From NCBI RefSeq assembly GCF_000716605.1, contig NZ_JNXE01000005.1:310001-374000 (forward strand): a stretch of DNA of 64,000 nt, in the 5' to 3' direction. The DNA is from Streptomyces sp. NRRL F-525 (lineage in GTDB: Bacteria; Actinomycetota; Actinomycetes; Streptomycetales; Streptomycetaceae). This document shows, in pieces, positions 44,146 through 53,639 of the stretch. Each line of letters opens with the position of its first letter. Within the stretch, counting starts at the first letter, position 1. The position numbers and the translations under genes were made by a program. A model generated the notes under the pieces. The model saw only the letters and a list, made by a program, of their open reading frames with translations, had not been told where the DNA came from and did not search any database.

Positions 44146-45111
44146 GTGTTCGCTGCAGAACGTCGCCAATTGATCCTCGAAATGGTGCGAGCGAATGGGG
44201 CCGTATCGCTCCGTGAGCTCGCCCGCGTCGTCCAGACCTCCGAAGTGACCGTACGGCGGGACGTGCGCGCACTGGAGGCAGAAGGACTCCTCGACCGCCG
44301 GCACGGCGGTGCGGTATTGCCGGGCGGGTTCACGCGAGAATCCGGCTTTCCGCAGAAATCGCATCTCGCGACCGCCGAGAAGACGGCCATCGCCGATCTC
44401 GCCGCGAGCTTCGTCGAAGAGGGCGAAGCGATCGTGGTGGGGGCGGGTACCACCACCCAGGAACTGGCCCGCCGACTCGCCCGGGTCCCCGGACTGACCG
44501 TGGTCACCAACTCCCTTCTGGTGGCCCAGGCGTTGGCCCATGCCAACCGCGTGGAGGTCGTCATGACCGGCGGCACCCTGCGCGGCTCCAACTACGCGCT
44601 GGTCGGGTCGGGGGCGGAACAGTCCCTCCAGGGCCTACGCGTCTCCCGGGCCTTCCTCTCCGGAAGCGGCCTGACCGCCGAACGCGGCCTCTCCACGTCC
44701 AACATGCTCTCCGCGTCCGTCGACCGGGCCCTCGTCCAGGCGGCCGCCGAGGTCGTCGTCCTGGCCGACCACACCAAGCTCGGTACGGACACCATGTTCC
44801 AGACCGTGCCCACGGACGTCATCACCCGCCTCGTCACCGACGAGCCCCCGGCCCACGACGACCGCGCCGCCACGGAGTTGCAGGCGCTGGCCGACCAGGG
44901 GGTGCAGATCGCTGTCGCGGGCGGTTCGGGAGCCCAGGGGGGTGATCAGACCCCGACGCGCGACCAACGCCGCCGGGATGTCCCCCTCCCGGCACCGCGA
45001 CGGGGTCAAGTACCGGGCGGGGGACCGGGGTTGAGGTCGGCCGGCGTCCTGGGCGGGGAGTCCCCCGAGCGGGAGCGCGCGGCAAGGGTGGCAGATCTGC
45101 GCAGGCGTTGA
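44146..45111 (+). CDS. DeoR-family transcriptional regulator
   Basis: 321 residues from GTG 44146, seven bases after TACTGT (leaderless). HTH: RRQLILEMVRANGAVSLRELARVVQTSEVTVRRDVRALEAEGLLDRRHGGAV; sugar-phosphate-sensing domain with VVGAGTTTQELARRL, TNSLLVAQAL, VVMTGGTLRGSNYALVG and VVLADHTKLGT. DeoR proteins sense phosphorylated sugars. A ~60-residue basic, Pro/Gly-rich tail after IAVAGG has no family counterpart. Being 2.4 kb from punA and in this neighbourhood, it is a candidate regulator of the CTACGCGCGTAG genes; unproven. Confidence 0.85.
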   Translation: MFAAERRQLILEMVRANGAVSLRELARVVQTSEVTVRRDVRALEAEGLLDRRHGGAVLPGGFTRESGFPQKSHLATAEKTAIADLAASFVEEGEAIVVGAGTTTQELARRLARVPGLTVVTNSLLVAQALAHANRVEVVMTGGTLRGSNYALVGSGAEQSLQGLRVSRAFLSGSGLTAERGLSTSNMLSASVDRALVQAAAEVVVLADHTKLGTDTMFQTVPTDVITRLVTDEPPAHDDRAATELQALADQGVQIAVAGGSGAQGGDQTPTRDQRRRDVPLPAPRRGQVPGGGPGLRSAGVLGGESPERERAARVADLRRR

Positions 45112-45145
45112 CCGAGGGTCCGGTTGTCGGGTGCAGGCCCGGTGG

Positions 45146-45174
45146 GGGCTGGTCGCGCAGTTCCCCGCGCCCCT
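45146..45174 (-). repeat. Dispersed repeat copy 4
   Basis: Reverse copy in a 210-base convergent gap holding three copies; pairs with copy 6. Confidence 0.85.
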
Positions 45175-45203
45175 AAAAGACATGGGCCGACCCGCGTTTT
45201 CAA

Positions 45204-45230
45204 GGGGGCGCAGTTCCCCGCGCCCTTAAA
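45204..45230 (-). repeat. Dispersed repeat copy 5 (short)
   Basis: Shorter copy, GGCGCAGTTCCCCGCGCCC, between copies 4 and 6; lacks the GGTC half. Confidence 0.7.
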
Positions 45231-45260
45231 AGCAGGTCGGCTGCAACGGGCCCGTCTTTT

Positions 45261-45291
45261 TAGGGGCGCGGGGAACTGCGCGACCAGCCAC
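45261..45291 (+). repeat. Dispersed repeat copy 6
   Basis: Forward copy; together with copy 4 it forms an inverted repeat able to fold into a long hairpin. Confidence 0.85.
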
Positions 45292-45322
45292 GACGGCGCC
45301 GCACCCGAAAACCGAACCCGCG

Positions 45323-45889
45323 TTACGGCTTCAACCCGCGCAACGTCAACGTCAGCAACCTGTCCGCCAGTTCAGGATCCCCAGGGTTTCCCTCAGCCGC
45401 CAAAGCGATCGCGTGGGTCAGCTGGAGAAGGTCACCGATCTCGACATCCCCGCGTACGTCACCCGCCTCCTGCGCCCGGACCAGCAGCGCGCTCCCCGCC
45501 TCCCGGATGGGCCCGCTGCACCTGGCCAACGCCGACGAGTCGTCGTAGGCGACGGCCATCAACGTCCGCGACAGCCCCCGGTACTCGCTGGAGTGGGTCA
45601 CCATCTCCCGCAGCCAGGTCACCAGAGCAACACACGGCTGCGGAGCCAACAGCAACTCCCGGGACCGCGCGAGGAGTTCACTCGCCGCGTCCTCGAACAC
45701 CGCGCTCATCAGGGACTGCCGATTGGGAAAGTGCCGGTACAGCGTGCCGATACCGACCCCCGCACGCCGAGCCACGTCCTCCAGAGACGCGTCCGTACCG
45801 TGCGCGGCAAAGCACACCCGCGCCTCGGCAAGCAGCCGCTCGTAGTTGCGACGGGCATCCGCGCGCAGCCCGACAGGCGGCTTGGCCAT
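45323..45889 (-). CDS. TetR-family transcriptional regulator
   Basis: 188 residues. HTH: NYERLLAEARVCFAAHGTDASLEDVARRAGVGIGTLYRHFPNRQSLMSAVF, then a helical ligand domain. ATG 45889 with GGTGGGA upstream. Same strand as accA2 and 117 bases downstream of it, separated by a hairpin terminator. Target genes and ligand unknown; control of accA2 is possible but not shown. Confidence 0.87.
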   Translation of the reverse strand: MAKPPVGLRADARRNYERLLAEARVCFAAHGTDASLEDVARRAGVGIGTLYRHFPNRQSLMSAVFEDAASELLARSRELLLAPQPCVALVTWLREMVTHSSEYRGLSRTLMAVAYDDSSALARCSGPIREAGSALLVRAQEAGDVRGDVEIGDLLQLTHAIALAAEGNPGDPELADRLLTLTLRGLKP

Positions 45890-45947
45890 GGCTCCCACCT
45901 GCCCTCCTCGACTGGTTCCCTCAGCATGCCAGGCGTTGATGACAGAA

Positions 45948-45986
45948 GTGCCCGGCGAAGACAGGCTGTTCCTGTCCGCCGGGCAC
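45948..45986 (-). terminator. accA2 terminator
   Basis: GTGCCCGGCG (45948-45957) pairs with CGCCGGGCAC (45977-45986), with a nested ACAGG/CCTGT stem in the loop. Lies between the accA2 stop and the TetR start. Confidence 0.75.
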
Positions 45987-46005
45987 CTCTGGACGTGCGG
46001 TGGGG

Positions 46006-47778
46006 TCAGTCCTTGATCTCGCAGATCGCCGCGCCGGACGTGATGGACGCCCCGACCTCCGCGCCAAGTCCCTTGACCGTGCCGGACTTGTGCGCGTTCA
46101 GCGGCTGTTCCATCTTCATCGCCTCGAGTACGACGATGAGGTCGCCCTCCTTGACCTCCTGGCCCTCCTCGACCGCGACCTTGACGATCGTGCCCTGCAT
46201 CGGGGAGGCGAGGGTGTCGCCCGAGGCGACGGGGCCGGACTTCTTGGCCGCGCGGCGCTTCGGCTTGGCGCCCGCCGCGAGGCCGGTGCGGGCCAGGGAC
46301 ATGCCGAGCGAGACCGGGAGGGAGACCTCCAGGCGCTTGCCGCCGACCTCGACGACGATCGTCTCGCGGTCCGCGTCCTCGTCCGCCTCGGCGTCCGTGG
46401 GGGCCGCGAAGGGCTTGATCTCGTTGACGAACTCGGTCTCGATCCAGCGGGTGTGGACCGTGAACGGGTCGGCGGAGCCGGTGAGTTCGGGGGCGAACGC
46501 CGGGTCCTTGACGACCGCGCGGTGGAAGGGGATGGCCGTGGCCATGCCCTCGACGGTGAACTCGTCCAGCGCACGCGCGGCGCGCTGCAGCGCCTGCTCG
46601 CGGGTCGCGCCGGTGACGATCAGCTTGGCCAGCAGCGAGTCCCACGCCGGGCCGATGACCGAGCCCGACTCGACACCGGCGTCCAGGCGGACGCCCGGGC
46701 CGGTGGGTGCCGCGAACGTGGTGACGGTGCCGGGCGCGGGCAGGAAGCCGCGGCCCGGGTCCTCGCCGTTGATGCGGAACTCGAAGGAGTGGCCGCGCAG
46801 TTCGGGGTCGCCGTAGCCCAGTTCCTCGCCGTCGGCGATGCGGAACATCTCGCGGACGAGGTCGATGCCGGCGACCTCCTCGGTGACCGGGTGCTCTACC
46901 TGGAGGCGGGTGTTGACCTCCAGGAAGGAGATCGTGCCGTCCTGGCCGACGAGGAACTCGACGGTCCCGGCGCCGACGTAGCCGGCCTCCTTGAGGATCG
47001 CCTTCGAGGAGGCGTACAGCTCGGCTACCTGGGCCTCGGAGAGGAACGGCGCGGGCGCCTCCTCGACCAGCTTCTGGTGGCGGCGCTGGAGGGAGCAGTC
47101 ACGCGTCGAGACGACGACCACGTTGCCGTGGGAGTCGGCCAGGCACTGGGTCTCCACGTGCCGCGGCTTGTCCAGGTAGCGCTCGACGAAGCACTCGCCG
47201 CGGCCGAAGGCGGCGACCGCCTCGCGCACCGCGGAGTCGTACAGCTCGGGAACCTCTTCGAGCGTCCGGGCGACCTTCAGCCCGCGACCGCCGCCACCGA
47301 AGGCGGCCTTGATCGCGATGGGCAGCCCGTGCTGCTCGGCGAACGCGACGACCTCGTCCGAGCCCGACACCGGGTCCGGCGTACCGGCCACCAGCGGGGC
47401 ACCGGCGCGCTGCGCGATGTGCCGGGCGGCGACCTTGTCGCCGAGGTCCCGGATCGCCTGCGGCGGCGGACCGATCCAGATCAGGTCCGCGTCGAGGACC
47501 GCCTGGGCGAACTCGGCGTTCTCCGACAGGAATCCGTAGCCGGGGTGGATGGCGTCGGCACCGGACTCGCGGGCCGCGCCCAGGACCTTGCCGATGTCCA
47601 GGTAACTGCTCGCCGGTGTGTCACCGCCCAGGGCGAACGCCTCATCCGCGGCGCGGACATGCAGAGCGTCCCGGTCCGGGTCGGCGTATACGGCCACGCT
47701 CGCGATCCCGGCGTCCCGGCAGGCCCGGGCTACGCGGACAGCGATTTCGCCACGATTGGCGATGAGCACCTTGCGCAC
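46006..47778 (-). CDS. accA2: Acetyl/propionyl-CoA carboxylase alpha chain (biotin carboxylase + BCCP)
   Basis: 590 residues from GTG 47778 with GGAGGG. Biotin carboxylase domain: [21 protein letters not shown]-grasp loop [35 protein letters not shown]. After a linker, the biotinyl domain ends with [18 protein letters not shown]; the Lys in EAMKM is biotinylated by BirA. Together with PccB and PccE (50.7-52.5 kb) it should form propionyl-CoA carboxylase, making methylmalonyl-CoA; with AccB it could make malonyl-CoA. Length matches S. coelicolor AccA2. Confidence 0.94.
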   Translation of the reverse strand: MRKVLIANRGEIAVRVARACRDAGIASVAVYADPDRDALHVRAADEAFALGGDTPASSYLDIGKVLGAARESGADAIHPGYGFLSENAEFAQAVLDADLIWIGPPPQAIRDLGDKVAARHIAQRAGAPLVAGTPDPVSGSDEVVAFAEQHGLPIAIKAAFGGGGRGLKVARTLEEVPELYDSAVREAVAAFGRGECFVERYLDKPRHVETQCLADSHGNVVVVSTRDCSLQRRHQKLVEEAPAPFLSEAQVAELYASSKAILKEAGYVGAGTVEFLVGQDGTISFLEVNTRLQVEHPVTEEVAGIDLVREMFRIADGEELGYGDPELRGHSFEFRINGEDPGRGFLPAPGTVTTFAAPTGPGVRLDAGVESGSVIGPAWDSLLAKLIVTGATREQALQRAARALDEFTVEGMATAIPFHRAVVKDPAFAPELTGSADPFTVHTRWIETEFVNEIKPFAAPTDAEADEDADRETIVVEVGGKRLEVSLPVSLGMSLARTGLAAGAKPKRRAAKKSGPVASGDTLASPMQGTIVKVAVEEGQEVKEGDLIVVLEAMKMEQPLNAHKSGTVKGLGAEVGASITSGAAICEIKD

Positions 47779-48155
47779 GATTGAGGCTCCCTCCTTGAAA
47801 CAAGCCGAGTTTAGGGACTGCCGACACGGCGCATCGACCCGTCCCCAGTGGTGAGCTTGCCCACACGGAGCGTGATGCGAGGCCTGCTCGACCCGCGAAA
47901 TCCCTTGTCGCACCTCGGTACGCAGGACTCCTCGTGGAAACCCTAGCTCTCCGGTGTGGGCAAGGTCTCTGTGAGAGCGTGCCGCGTGCCACGCCGTTTC
48001 TTTGTGGAGTCCCTACGAATGGCCCAATGATTCTTTGCCCCCAACACAACCCTTGTCCCGCGGTTTACCCGTTAGTAGCGTTCGGGTTGTCTCGAACGTA
48101 CTTGAGGTAACCAGGCTCTTGATCGAGCGGTAGTGGGAAGTGGGTGGAGCCGGTG
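47779..48155. other. 377-base gap between accA2 and the membrane gene
   Basis: Divergent promoter region. Contains an inverted repeat GTTCG-N8-CGAAC (48080-48097) near the membrane-protein side. No exact copies of other boxes found here. Nothing else recognised. Confidence 0.5.
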
Positions 48156-48629
48156 GTGCGCAGGCCGGTGGCATGGATCTTGGCGCTCGTCCTCTTCGTG
48201 GAGGCGCTCGGAGTGGCCGCGCTGAACTGGTTCCTGGGGATCGTCGTCGACCGCCAGGACATGTCCCTGGCCGGCCTCGACCCGGACGCGATGTCCGTCT
48301 CCTCGAAGGTCGGCGGCATAGTCTTCGGCCTCTACTTCGCCCTGTGCGGAGTGGTCGCCCTGCTCGTCGCCCTGCGCGACCGGGCGCCGGCCGGCTTCGG
48401 CCGCATCCTGCTGATCAGCGTGGCGGTCGTGCACGGCCTGCTGGGCGCGTTCGCGTGGGGCCTGGTGGGCCCGGGAGCGTTCGTGTCCATGGTGGTGGTG
48501 CTCGCCCTGGTCGTCCTGCTCCTGATGACGTACGACCGCATGGAGGCCCCGTCCGAGGGGAGGCCCGAGCAGGGCGAGAGCGAGGGCCCGGGGCCGATCG
48601 CTCCGCCGGCCGCCCCCAGCCCCTCCTGA
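48156..48629 (+). CDS. Small membrane protein, four TM segments
   Basis: 157 residues from GTG 48156, with GGAG at 48146-48149; GTG 48153 and 48144 are alternatives. TM segments at about 5-25, 48-68, 78-98 and 103-125, then a Pro/Glu-rich tail. No named family. Convergent with maf, whose stop is one base after this gene's stop. Confidence 0.65.
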   Translation: MRRPVAWILALVLFVEALGVAALNWFLGIVVDRQDMSLAGLDPDAMSVSSKVGGIVFGLYFALCGVVALLVALRDRAPAGFGRILLISVAVVHGLLGAFAWGLVGPGAFVSMVVVLALVVLLLMTYDRMEAPSEGRPEQGESEGPGPIAPPAAPSPS

Positions 48630-49250
48630 TCATCCCTCCCGGGGTGTCCACAACTCCGTGATGCCGACGCCCAGTTGGGCCAGCAGCCGGCGAACCAGCG
48701 GCAGGCTGATGCCGATCACGTTGCCGTGGTCGCCGTCGATGCCCTCGATGAACGGTGCGGAACGGCCGTCGAGCGTGAACGCCCCTGCCACGTAAAGGGG
48801 TTCGCCCGAGGTGACGTACGCGGCGACCTCGGCGTCGGTCGGTTCGCCGAAGCGGACGACGGTGGACGCGGTCGCCGAGACGTACCGGCCGCTCGTCGTG
48901 TCGTAGACGCAGTGTCCGGTCTGGAGCGTCCCGGCCCGCCCGCGCATCGCCTTCCAGCGGGCGGTGGCCTCCTCGGCGTCGGCGGGCTTGCCGAGGGCCT
49001 CGCCGTCGAGGTCGAGGACGGAGTCGCAGCCGATCACGAGCGCGCCCTTGACCTCGGGCTTCGCGGCGACGACGGAGGCCTTGGCCTCGGCGAGCGCGAG
49101 GGCGAGTTCGGCCGGGGTGGGGGCGCTGACGGCGTCCTCGTCGACCCCGCTGACGATCACCTCGGGGTCAAGTCCGGCCTGGCGCAGCAGGCCCAGCCGG
49201 GCGGGGGACTGGGAGGCGAGCACGAGTCGGCGGCGCGGCTGATCTGTCAT
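48630..49250 (-). CDS. maf: Maf-like nucleoside triphosphate pyrophosphatase
   Basis: 206 residues. Maf motifs: [44 protein letters not shown] (canonical D-T/S-V replaced by CDSVL), [11 protein letters not shown] and [16 protein letters not shown]. Maf proteins hydrolyse non-canonical or methylated nucleotides to the monophosphate and pyrophosphate, and overexpression blocks septation. Convergent with the 48156 gene, with the two stops abutting. Confidence 0.9.
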   Translation of the reverse strand: MTDQPRRRLVLASQSPARLGLLRQAGLDPEVIVSGVDEDAVSAPTPAELALALAEAKASVVAAKPEVKGALVIGCDSVLDLDGEALGKPADAEEATARWKAMRGRAGTLQTGHCVYDTTSGRYVSATASTVVRFGEPTDAEVAAYVTSGEPLYVAGAFTLDGRSAPFIEGIDGDHGNVIGISLPLVRRLLAQLGVGITELWTPREG

Positions 49251-49281
49251 GCGTTCAGCGTATCGGCGCGGCCCCGGGCGC

Positions 49282-49410
49282 TCACGTCAGCCCGAGCACG
49301 ATCATCGCCAGCACCATCGCGAGCGCCATGAGGATGCCGAGCCGCCGCAACATGACCTCTGTCTCCCGCAGGTCTTTGGGAGGCTCGTCATCGGGGTCGG
49401 ACCACAACAT
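49282..49410 (-). CDS. 42-residue single-TM protein
   Basis: A short open frame on the minus strand: it starts [16 protein letters not shown] and ends in a hydrophobic stretch [18 protein letters not shown] followed by Thr and stop. GGAAG lies five bases before ATG 49410. Ends 31 bases before the maf start, so it is probably co-transcribed upstream of maf. From memory, similarly sized proteins occur next to maf in Streptomyces. Confidence 0.6.
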   Translation of the reverse strand: MLWSDPDDEPPKDLRETEVMLRRLGILMALAMVLAMIVLGLT

Positions 49411-49549
49411 GCTTCCGAGCTTGCGGTGGTTTGGGCCGGGGCGCCTGAGTACGGGTACTCAACTTCCCCGCCTTCCTCTCGATGCCTCCAAAAGGGTCCA
49501 GGGTTCCGTTAGAGTAATGGGACTGTGGTTCCTTTTGGAGAGGTGCGTC

Positions 49550-50641
49550 ATGTTCGCTGCTGCCTGGACCGCGTCACCCCAGCTCCCGAGCGAGGGCTTC
49601 ACGCCGAACTGGTCCCGTGAGGGCTTCTGGCGTCAGTCGCTGCGGCAGGTCGTGCGGCTGACCGCGGGCGGGGAGAGGGTGCGGGTGCGGTTCTCGAACG
49701 CGTACGGGAACTCGCCGGTGCGGATTGCCTCCGGCTCGGTGGCTCGTGGCGGGGCTGCGGTGCGGCTTACCTTCGGGGGTGCGGTGGAGGGGGAGATGCC
49801 GGCTCGGGGGGAGTTGGTGAGCGACGGGGTCCAACTCGCCGTAGCAGCGGGGGAGTCGGTGGTTGTCACGCTGTACTTCGACTCCGCCACCGGGCCGGCC
49901 ACCTTTCATGCGCAGGCGTTCGCGACCAGTTGTCGGGGTGCGGGGTGTCTGCTGGGTGGGGAGGGGTTCACCGAGTCGAGTGAGTCCTGGTACTTCCTGT
50001 CCGCCGTCGAGACCGACTCCGGGCGGGGGGACGGGATTGTTCTCTTTGGCGACTCCATCACCGACGGGTTCGGGTCTACGGCGGGGGCCGATCGGCGGTG
50101 GTCGGACGCGTTGGCCTCGCGGACGGGGCGGGCCGTGTTGAACGCGGGGATCGGGGGGAATCTGCTGCTCAACGACTCCGCGTGGTACGGGGAGCGGGGG
50201 GTGCGCAGGTTTGGGCGTGATGTGCTTCAACTGGCCGGGGTGGACACGGTCGTTGTGTTGCTGGGGCTCAATGACATCGGGTTCAGCGAGACGGATGTGC
50301 AGCCTACGTACAAGCCGGCGCCGGTGGTTTCGGCGGGTGAAGTCATCGCTGGGTACCGGGAGTTGATACGGCAGGCTCGTGGACTGACCGTGGTCGGGGG
50401 GACCTTGTTGCCGTTCGGGGGGTCGGATCACTGGGGGGAGCGGGCGGCGAAGGTGAGTTGTGAGGTCAACGAGTGGGTGCGGGGTTCGGGGGAGTTCGAT
50501 CGGGTTGTTGATCTGAATCGGGTGATGGCCGATCCGGGGGAGTTGGATCGGCTGCACCCTGCTTATGACTTTGGGGATCGGCTGCACCCCAATGACGAGG
50601 GGTACGGGGTGATGGCTGAGGCTGTGGTGCGTTGTTTGTAG
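49550..50641 (+). CDS. SGNH/GDSL-type hydrolase
   Basis: 363 residues from ATG 49550 with GGAGAGG (49537-49543); no signal peptide, so cytoplasmic or unusual export. An N-terminal beta-rich domain (~1-160) precedes the SGNH fold: block I GDSITDGFGS (nucleophile Ser), block II GIGGNLLL, block III GLNDIG and block V DRLHPNDEG (Asp/His). Esterase or lipase activity on unknown esters. Codon use is richer in GGG, GTT and TTG than neighbours, suggesting a weaker-expressed or more recently acquired gene. Confidence 0.85.
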   Translation: MFAAAWTASPQLPSEGFTPNWSREGFWRQSLRQVVRLTAGGERVRVRFSNAYGNSPVRIASGSVARGGAAVRLTFGGAVEGEMPARGELVSDGVQLAVAAGESVVVTLYFDSATGPATFHAQAFATSCRGAGCLLGGEGFTESSESWYFLSAVETDSGRGDGIVLFGDSITDGFGSTAGADRRWSDALASRTGRAVLNAGIGGNLLLNDSAWYGERGVRRFGRDVLQLAGVDTVVVLLGLNDIGFSETDVQPTYKPAPVVSAGEVIAGYRELIRQARGLTVVGGTLLPFGGSDHWGERAAKVSCEVNEWVRGSGEFDRVVDLNRVMADPGELDRLHPAYDFGDRLHPNDEGYGVMAEAVVRCL

Positions 50642-50655
50642 CCTGCCGGTCGGTG

Positions 50656-50685
50656 GGGGCTGGTCGCGCAGTTCCCCGCGCCCCT
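50656..50685 (-). repeat. Dispersed repeat copy 7
   Basis: Reverse copy filling the short convergent gap between the SGNH gene and pccE. Confidence 0.85.
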
Positions 50686-50692
50686 GAAAGAC

Positions 50693-50902
50693 CTAGCCGG
50701 GCCAGAAAGTTCGGGTCCATGCACTCGGGCCCGGGTGGGGGAGCCTTGCGCCCGCGATGCGTGACGGGTCGGACCAGGCGTCGCGGGGCCTTGGGGTGCC
50801 CGGCGGTGTTGATGTTGCCGCTGCCGCGCGCGCCCTCACCACCGCCAACGCGGCTGCCAGTTCCTCTGGGGTCGGGTTGCCCCGTACGACTTTGATGTTC
50901 AT
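50693..50902 (-). CDS. pccE: Acyl-CoA carboxylase epsilon subunit
   Basis: 69 residues, typical for the small actinobacterial epsilon subunit: MNIKVVRGNPTPEELAAALAVVRAR at the N terminus (conserved V-x-G-x-P-T-x-E-E-L-A-A motif), an Ala-rich middle and a C-terminal AWTRTFWPG-like end. Epsilon stabilises the alpha-beta carboxylase complex. ATG has AAGGAG and lies 14 bases after pccB stop, so it is co-translated with pccB. Confidence 0.9.
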   Translation of the reverse strand: MNIKVVRGNPTPEELAAALAVVRARAAAATSTPPGTPRPRDAWSDPSRIAGARLPHPGPSAWTRTFWPG

Positions 50903-50916
50903 GGGGGGGCGCTCCT

Positions 50917-52518
50917 TTACAGGGGGATGTTGCCGTGCTTCTTCGGGGGCAAGGACTCGCGCTTGGTGCGGAGTTGGCGTAGGCCCCGGACGACGTGGCG
51001 GCGGGTGTCCGAGGGGAGGATGACCGCGTCGATGTAGCCGCGTTCGGCGGCGATGTAGGGGTTGAGGAGGGCGTCCTCGTACTCCTGGATCAGGCGGGCC
51101 CTCGTCGCCTCCACGTCGCCTGCCGCCTCGGCCTCCGCGATCGTGCGGCGGTGCAGGATGTTGACCGCGCCCTGGGCGCCCATGACGGCGATCTGGGCGG
51201 TCGGCCAGGCGAGGTTGAGGTCGGCGCCGAGGTGCTTGGAGCCCATGACGTCGTAGGCGCCGCCGAAGGCCTTGCGGGTGATCACCGTGATCAGGGGGAC
51301 TGTTGCCTCCGCGTACGCGTAGATCAGCTTCGCGCCCCTGCGGATGATGCCGTAGTGCTCCTGGTCGACCCCGGGGAGGAAGCCGGGGACGTCCACGAAG
51401 GTGATGACCGGGACGTTGAACGCGTCGCAGGTGCGGACGAAGCGGGCCGCCTTCTCGGAGGCGTCGATGTCCAGGCAACCCGCGAACTGCATCGGCTGGT
51501 TGGCCACGATGCCTACCGGGCGGCCCTCCACCCGGCCGAAGCCGGTGAGGATGTTGGGCGCGAACAGGGGCTGCGTCTCGAAGAACTCGGCGTCGTCCAG
51601 GACGTGTTCGATCACCGTGTGCATGTCGTACGGCTGGTTCGCGCTGTCCGGGACCAGGGTGTCCAGCTCGCGGTCCTCGTCCGTGATGGCGAGGTCCGCC
51701 TCCTCGGGGAACGCCGGGGGCTCGCTGAGGTTGTTGGACGGGAGGTACGACAGCAGCTGCTTGACGTACTCGATCGCGTCCTTCTCGTCGCCCGCCATGT
51801 GGTGGGCCACGCCCGACACCGCGTTGTGGGTGCGCGCGCCGCCCAGTTCCTCGAAGCCGACGTCCTCGCCCGTGACGGTCTTGATGACGTCAGGGCCGGT
51901 GATGAACATGTGCGAGGTCTGGTCGACCATCACCGTGAAGTCGGTGATCGCGGGGGAGTAGACCGCGCCGCCCGCGCATGGGCCTACGACGAGGGAGATC
52001 TGCGGGATCACTCCGCTCGCGTGCGTGTTGCGGCGGAAGATCTCGCCGTACGCGCCGAGCGAGGCCACGCCCTCCTGGATGCGGGCGCCGCCGGAGTCGT
52101 TGATGCCGATGACCGGGCAGCCCGTCTTCAGCGCGAAGTCCATCACCTTGACGATCTTCTGGCCGTAGACCTCGCCCAGGGCGCCGCCGAAGACCGTGAA
52201 GTCCTGGGAGAAGACGGCGATGGGGCGGCCGTCGACCGTGCCGTACCCGGAGACGACCCCGTCGCCGTAGGGGCGGTTCTTCTCCAGGCCGAAGTCCGTG
52301 GAGCGGTGCCGGGTCAACTCGTCGAACTCGACGAAGGACCCCTCGTCGAGGAGCAGGTCGATCCGCTCACGGGCCGTCAACTTGCCCTTGGCGTGCTGCT
52401 TTTCGACCGCACGTGCCGAGCCGGCGTGCGTCGCTTCCTGGATACGGCGCTGAAGATCCGCGATCTTCCCGGCGGTGGTGTGGATGTCGATCTCTTGAGG
52501 CGCTTCCGGCTCGGACAT
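50917..52518 (-). CDS. pccB: Propionyl-CoA carboxylase beta subunit (carboxyltransferase)
   Basis: 533 residues. Crotonase-like carboxyltransferase with [22 protein letters not shown] (N domain oxyanion loop), [16 protein letters not shown], and [58 protein letters not shown] (C domain). Transfers CO2 from biotin on AccA2 to propionyl-CoA. Start ATG 52518 has an AGGGAG Shine-Dalgarno. Divergent from birA. Confidence 0.95.
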   Translation of the reverse strand: MSEPEAPQEIDIHTTAGKIADLQRRIQEATHAGSARAVEKQHAKGKLTARERIDLLLDEGSFVEFDELTRHRSTDFGLEKNRPYGDGVVSGYGTVDGRPIAVFSQDFTVFGGALGEVYGQKIVKVMDFALKTGCPVIGINDSGGARIQEGVASLGAYGEIFRRNTHASGVIPQISLVVGPCAGGAVYSPAITDFTVMVDQTSHMFITGPDVIKTVTGEDVGFEELGGARTHNAVSGVAHHMAGDEKDAIEYVKQLLSYLPSNNLSEPPAFPEEADLAITDEDRELDTLVPDSANQPYDMHTVIEHVLDDAEFFETQPLFAPNILTGFGRVEGRPVGIVANQPMQFAGCLDIDASEKAARFVRTCDAFNVPVITFVDVPGFLPGVDQEHYGIIRRGAKLIYAYAEATVPLITVITRKAFGGAYDVMGSKHLGADLNLAWPTAQIAVMGAQGAVNILHRRTIAEAEAAGDVEATRARLIQEYEDALLNPYIAAERGYIDAVILPSDTRRHVVRGLRQLRTKRESLPPKKHGNIPL

Positions 52519-52609
52519 CGGGATTGCGGCTCCCTGCCTGCTCAAAAGGGGGACGGGTTACTCATCCGTAGAGTAGTGGCGGGCCTACCGATCGGCAGTG
52601 CGGCGTACA

Positions 52610-52659
52610 ACACACCTTGGGTGGCTTGCACGACACACACCTAGGGTGGCTTGCATGAC
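52610..52659 (+). repeat. 25-bp tandem duplication covering the birA -10 and start
   Basis: Two 25-base units (52610-52634 and 52635-52659) differ at two positions. In the second, T to A creates TAGGGT and C to T creates ATG, the -10 box and start codon of birA. Confidence 0.8.
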
Positions 52660-53521
52660 GCCGCGAGATGCATCAGACGCGAACAGCAGCCGGTGGTCCG
52701 ATCTGGAACGGCCTCCCCTCAACCCCGACGCGCTGCGCCGCGGCCTCGTGCGGGCGGGCGGCCTGTGGACCGGCGTGGAGGTCGTGCAGCGCACCGGTTC
52801 CACCAACTCCGACCTCGTCGCCCTCGCCGCCGCCGGCAAGGCCGCCGAGGGCACCGTCCTGGTCGCCGAGGAGCAGACCTCCGGGCGCGGACGGCTCGAC
52901 CGGCAGTGGACGGCACCGGCCCGCTCGGGTCTGTTCTTCTCCGTGCTGCTGGAGCCGGGTGATGTGCCGGTGGCCCGCTGGGGCTGGCTCCCGCTGCTGA
53001 CCGGGGTCGCCGTCGCAACCGGCCTGTCCCGGGCGGCAGGGGTCGACACGGCACTCAAGTGGCCCAACGACCTCCTGGTGACTGTCGGCGGTGAGGAACG
53101 CAAGGCCGGCGGCATCCTCGCCGAGCGCGCGGGCGACGACGCGGTGATCGTCGGCGTCGGCATCAACGTCACCCTGCGCGAGGACGAGCTGCCCGTGCCG
53201 CAGGCGGCCTCCCTGGCCCTGGCGGGGGCGGTCACGACCGACCGGGACCCCCTCCTGCGGGCGGTGCTGCGGTCCCTGGAGCACTGGTACGACAAGTGGC
53301 GCGCGGCGGGCGGCGACCCGCTGGAGAGCGGCCTCCAGGAGACCTACGCGGCCGGCTGCTCGACGCTCGGCCGGGTCGTCCGGGCCGAACTGCCGGGGGA
53401 CCGTTCCATCACCGGCGAGGCCGTCGCGATCGACGGCGACGGGCGGCTCGTGCTGGCCACGGAGGACGGCGTGCAGGAGCCCGTGGGGGCGGGCGACATC
53501 GTCCACCTGCGCCCCGCGTGA
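52655..53521 (+). CDS. birA: Biotin-protein ligase
   Basis: 288 residues. No HTH, so a class I ligase only. Motifs: QRTGSTNSDL, biotinyl-AMP loop TSGRGRLDRQW, LKWPNDLLV, RKAGGILAE and VIVGVGINV. Attaches biotin to the EAMKM Lys of AccA2. Probably leaderless: TAGGGT lies seven bases before ATG 52655. Sharing its 5' region with pccB couples biotinylation with carboxylase supply. Confidence 0.93.
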   Translation: MTPRDASDANSSRWSDLERPPLNPDALRRGLVRAGGLWTGVEVVQRTGSTNSDLVALAAAGKAAEGTVLVAEEQTSGRGRLDRQWTAPARSGLFFSVLLEPGDVPVARWGWLPLLTGVAVATGLSRAAGVDTALKWPNDLLVTVGGEERKAGGILAERAGDDAVIVGVGINVTLREDELPVPQAASLALAGAVTTDRDPLLRAVLRSLEHWYDKWRAAGGDPLESGLQETYAAGCSTLGRVVRAELPGDRSITGEAVAIDGDGRLVLATEDGVQEPVGAGDIVHLRPA

Positions 53522-53639
53522 CCCCGACCGCTCTTGTGGCGGCTCTTCCCGTGTGACTCACGGAGTGAGCTGGCCCACACCTGCCGTAGCATTGGGCCCG
53601 GTCGATACCTGACCGTGGCAGATCGGAAGGGCAGCAGGC

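Noticed and set aside
50995..52644. Plus-strand open frame of 549 codons
   Set aside because: Antisense to pccB; composition typical of a GC-rich shadow frame.
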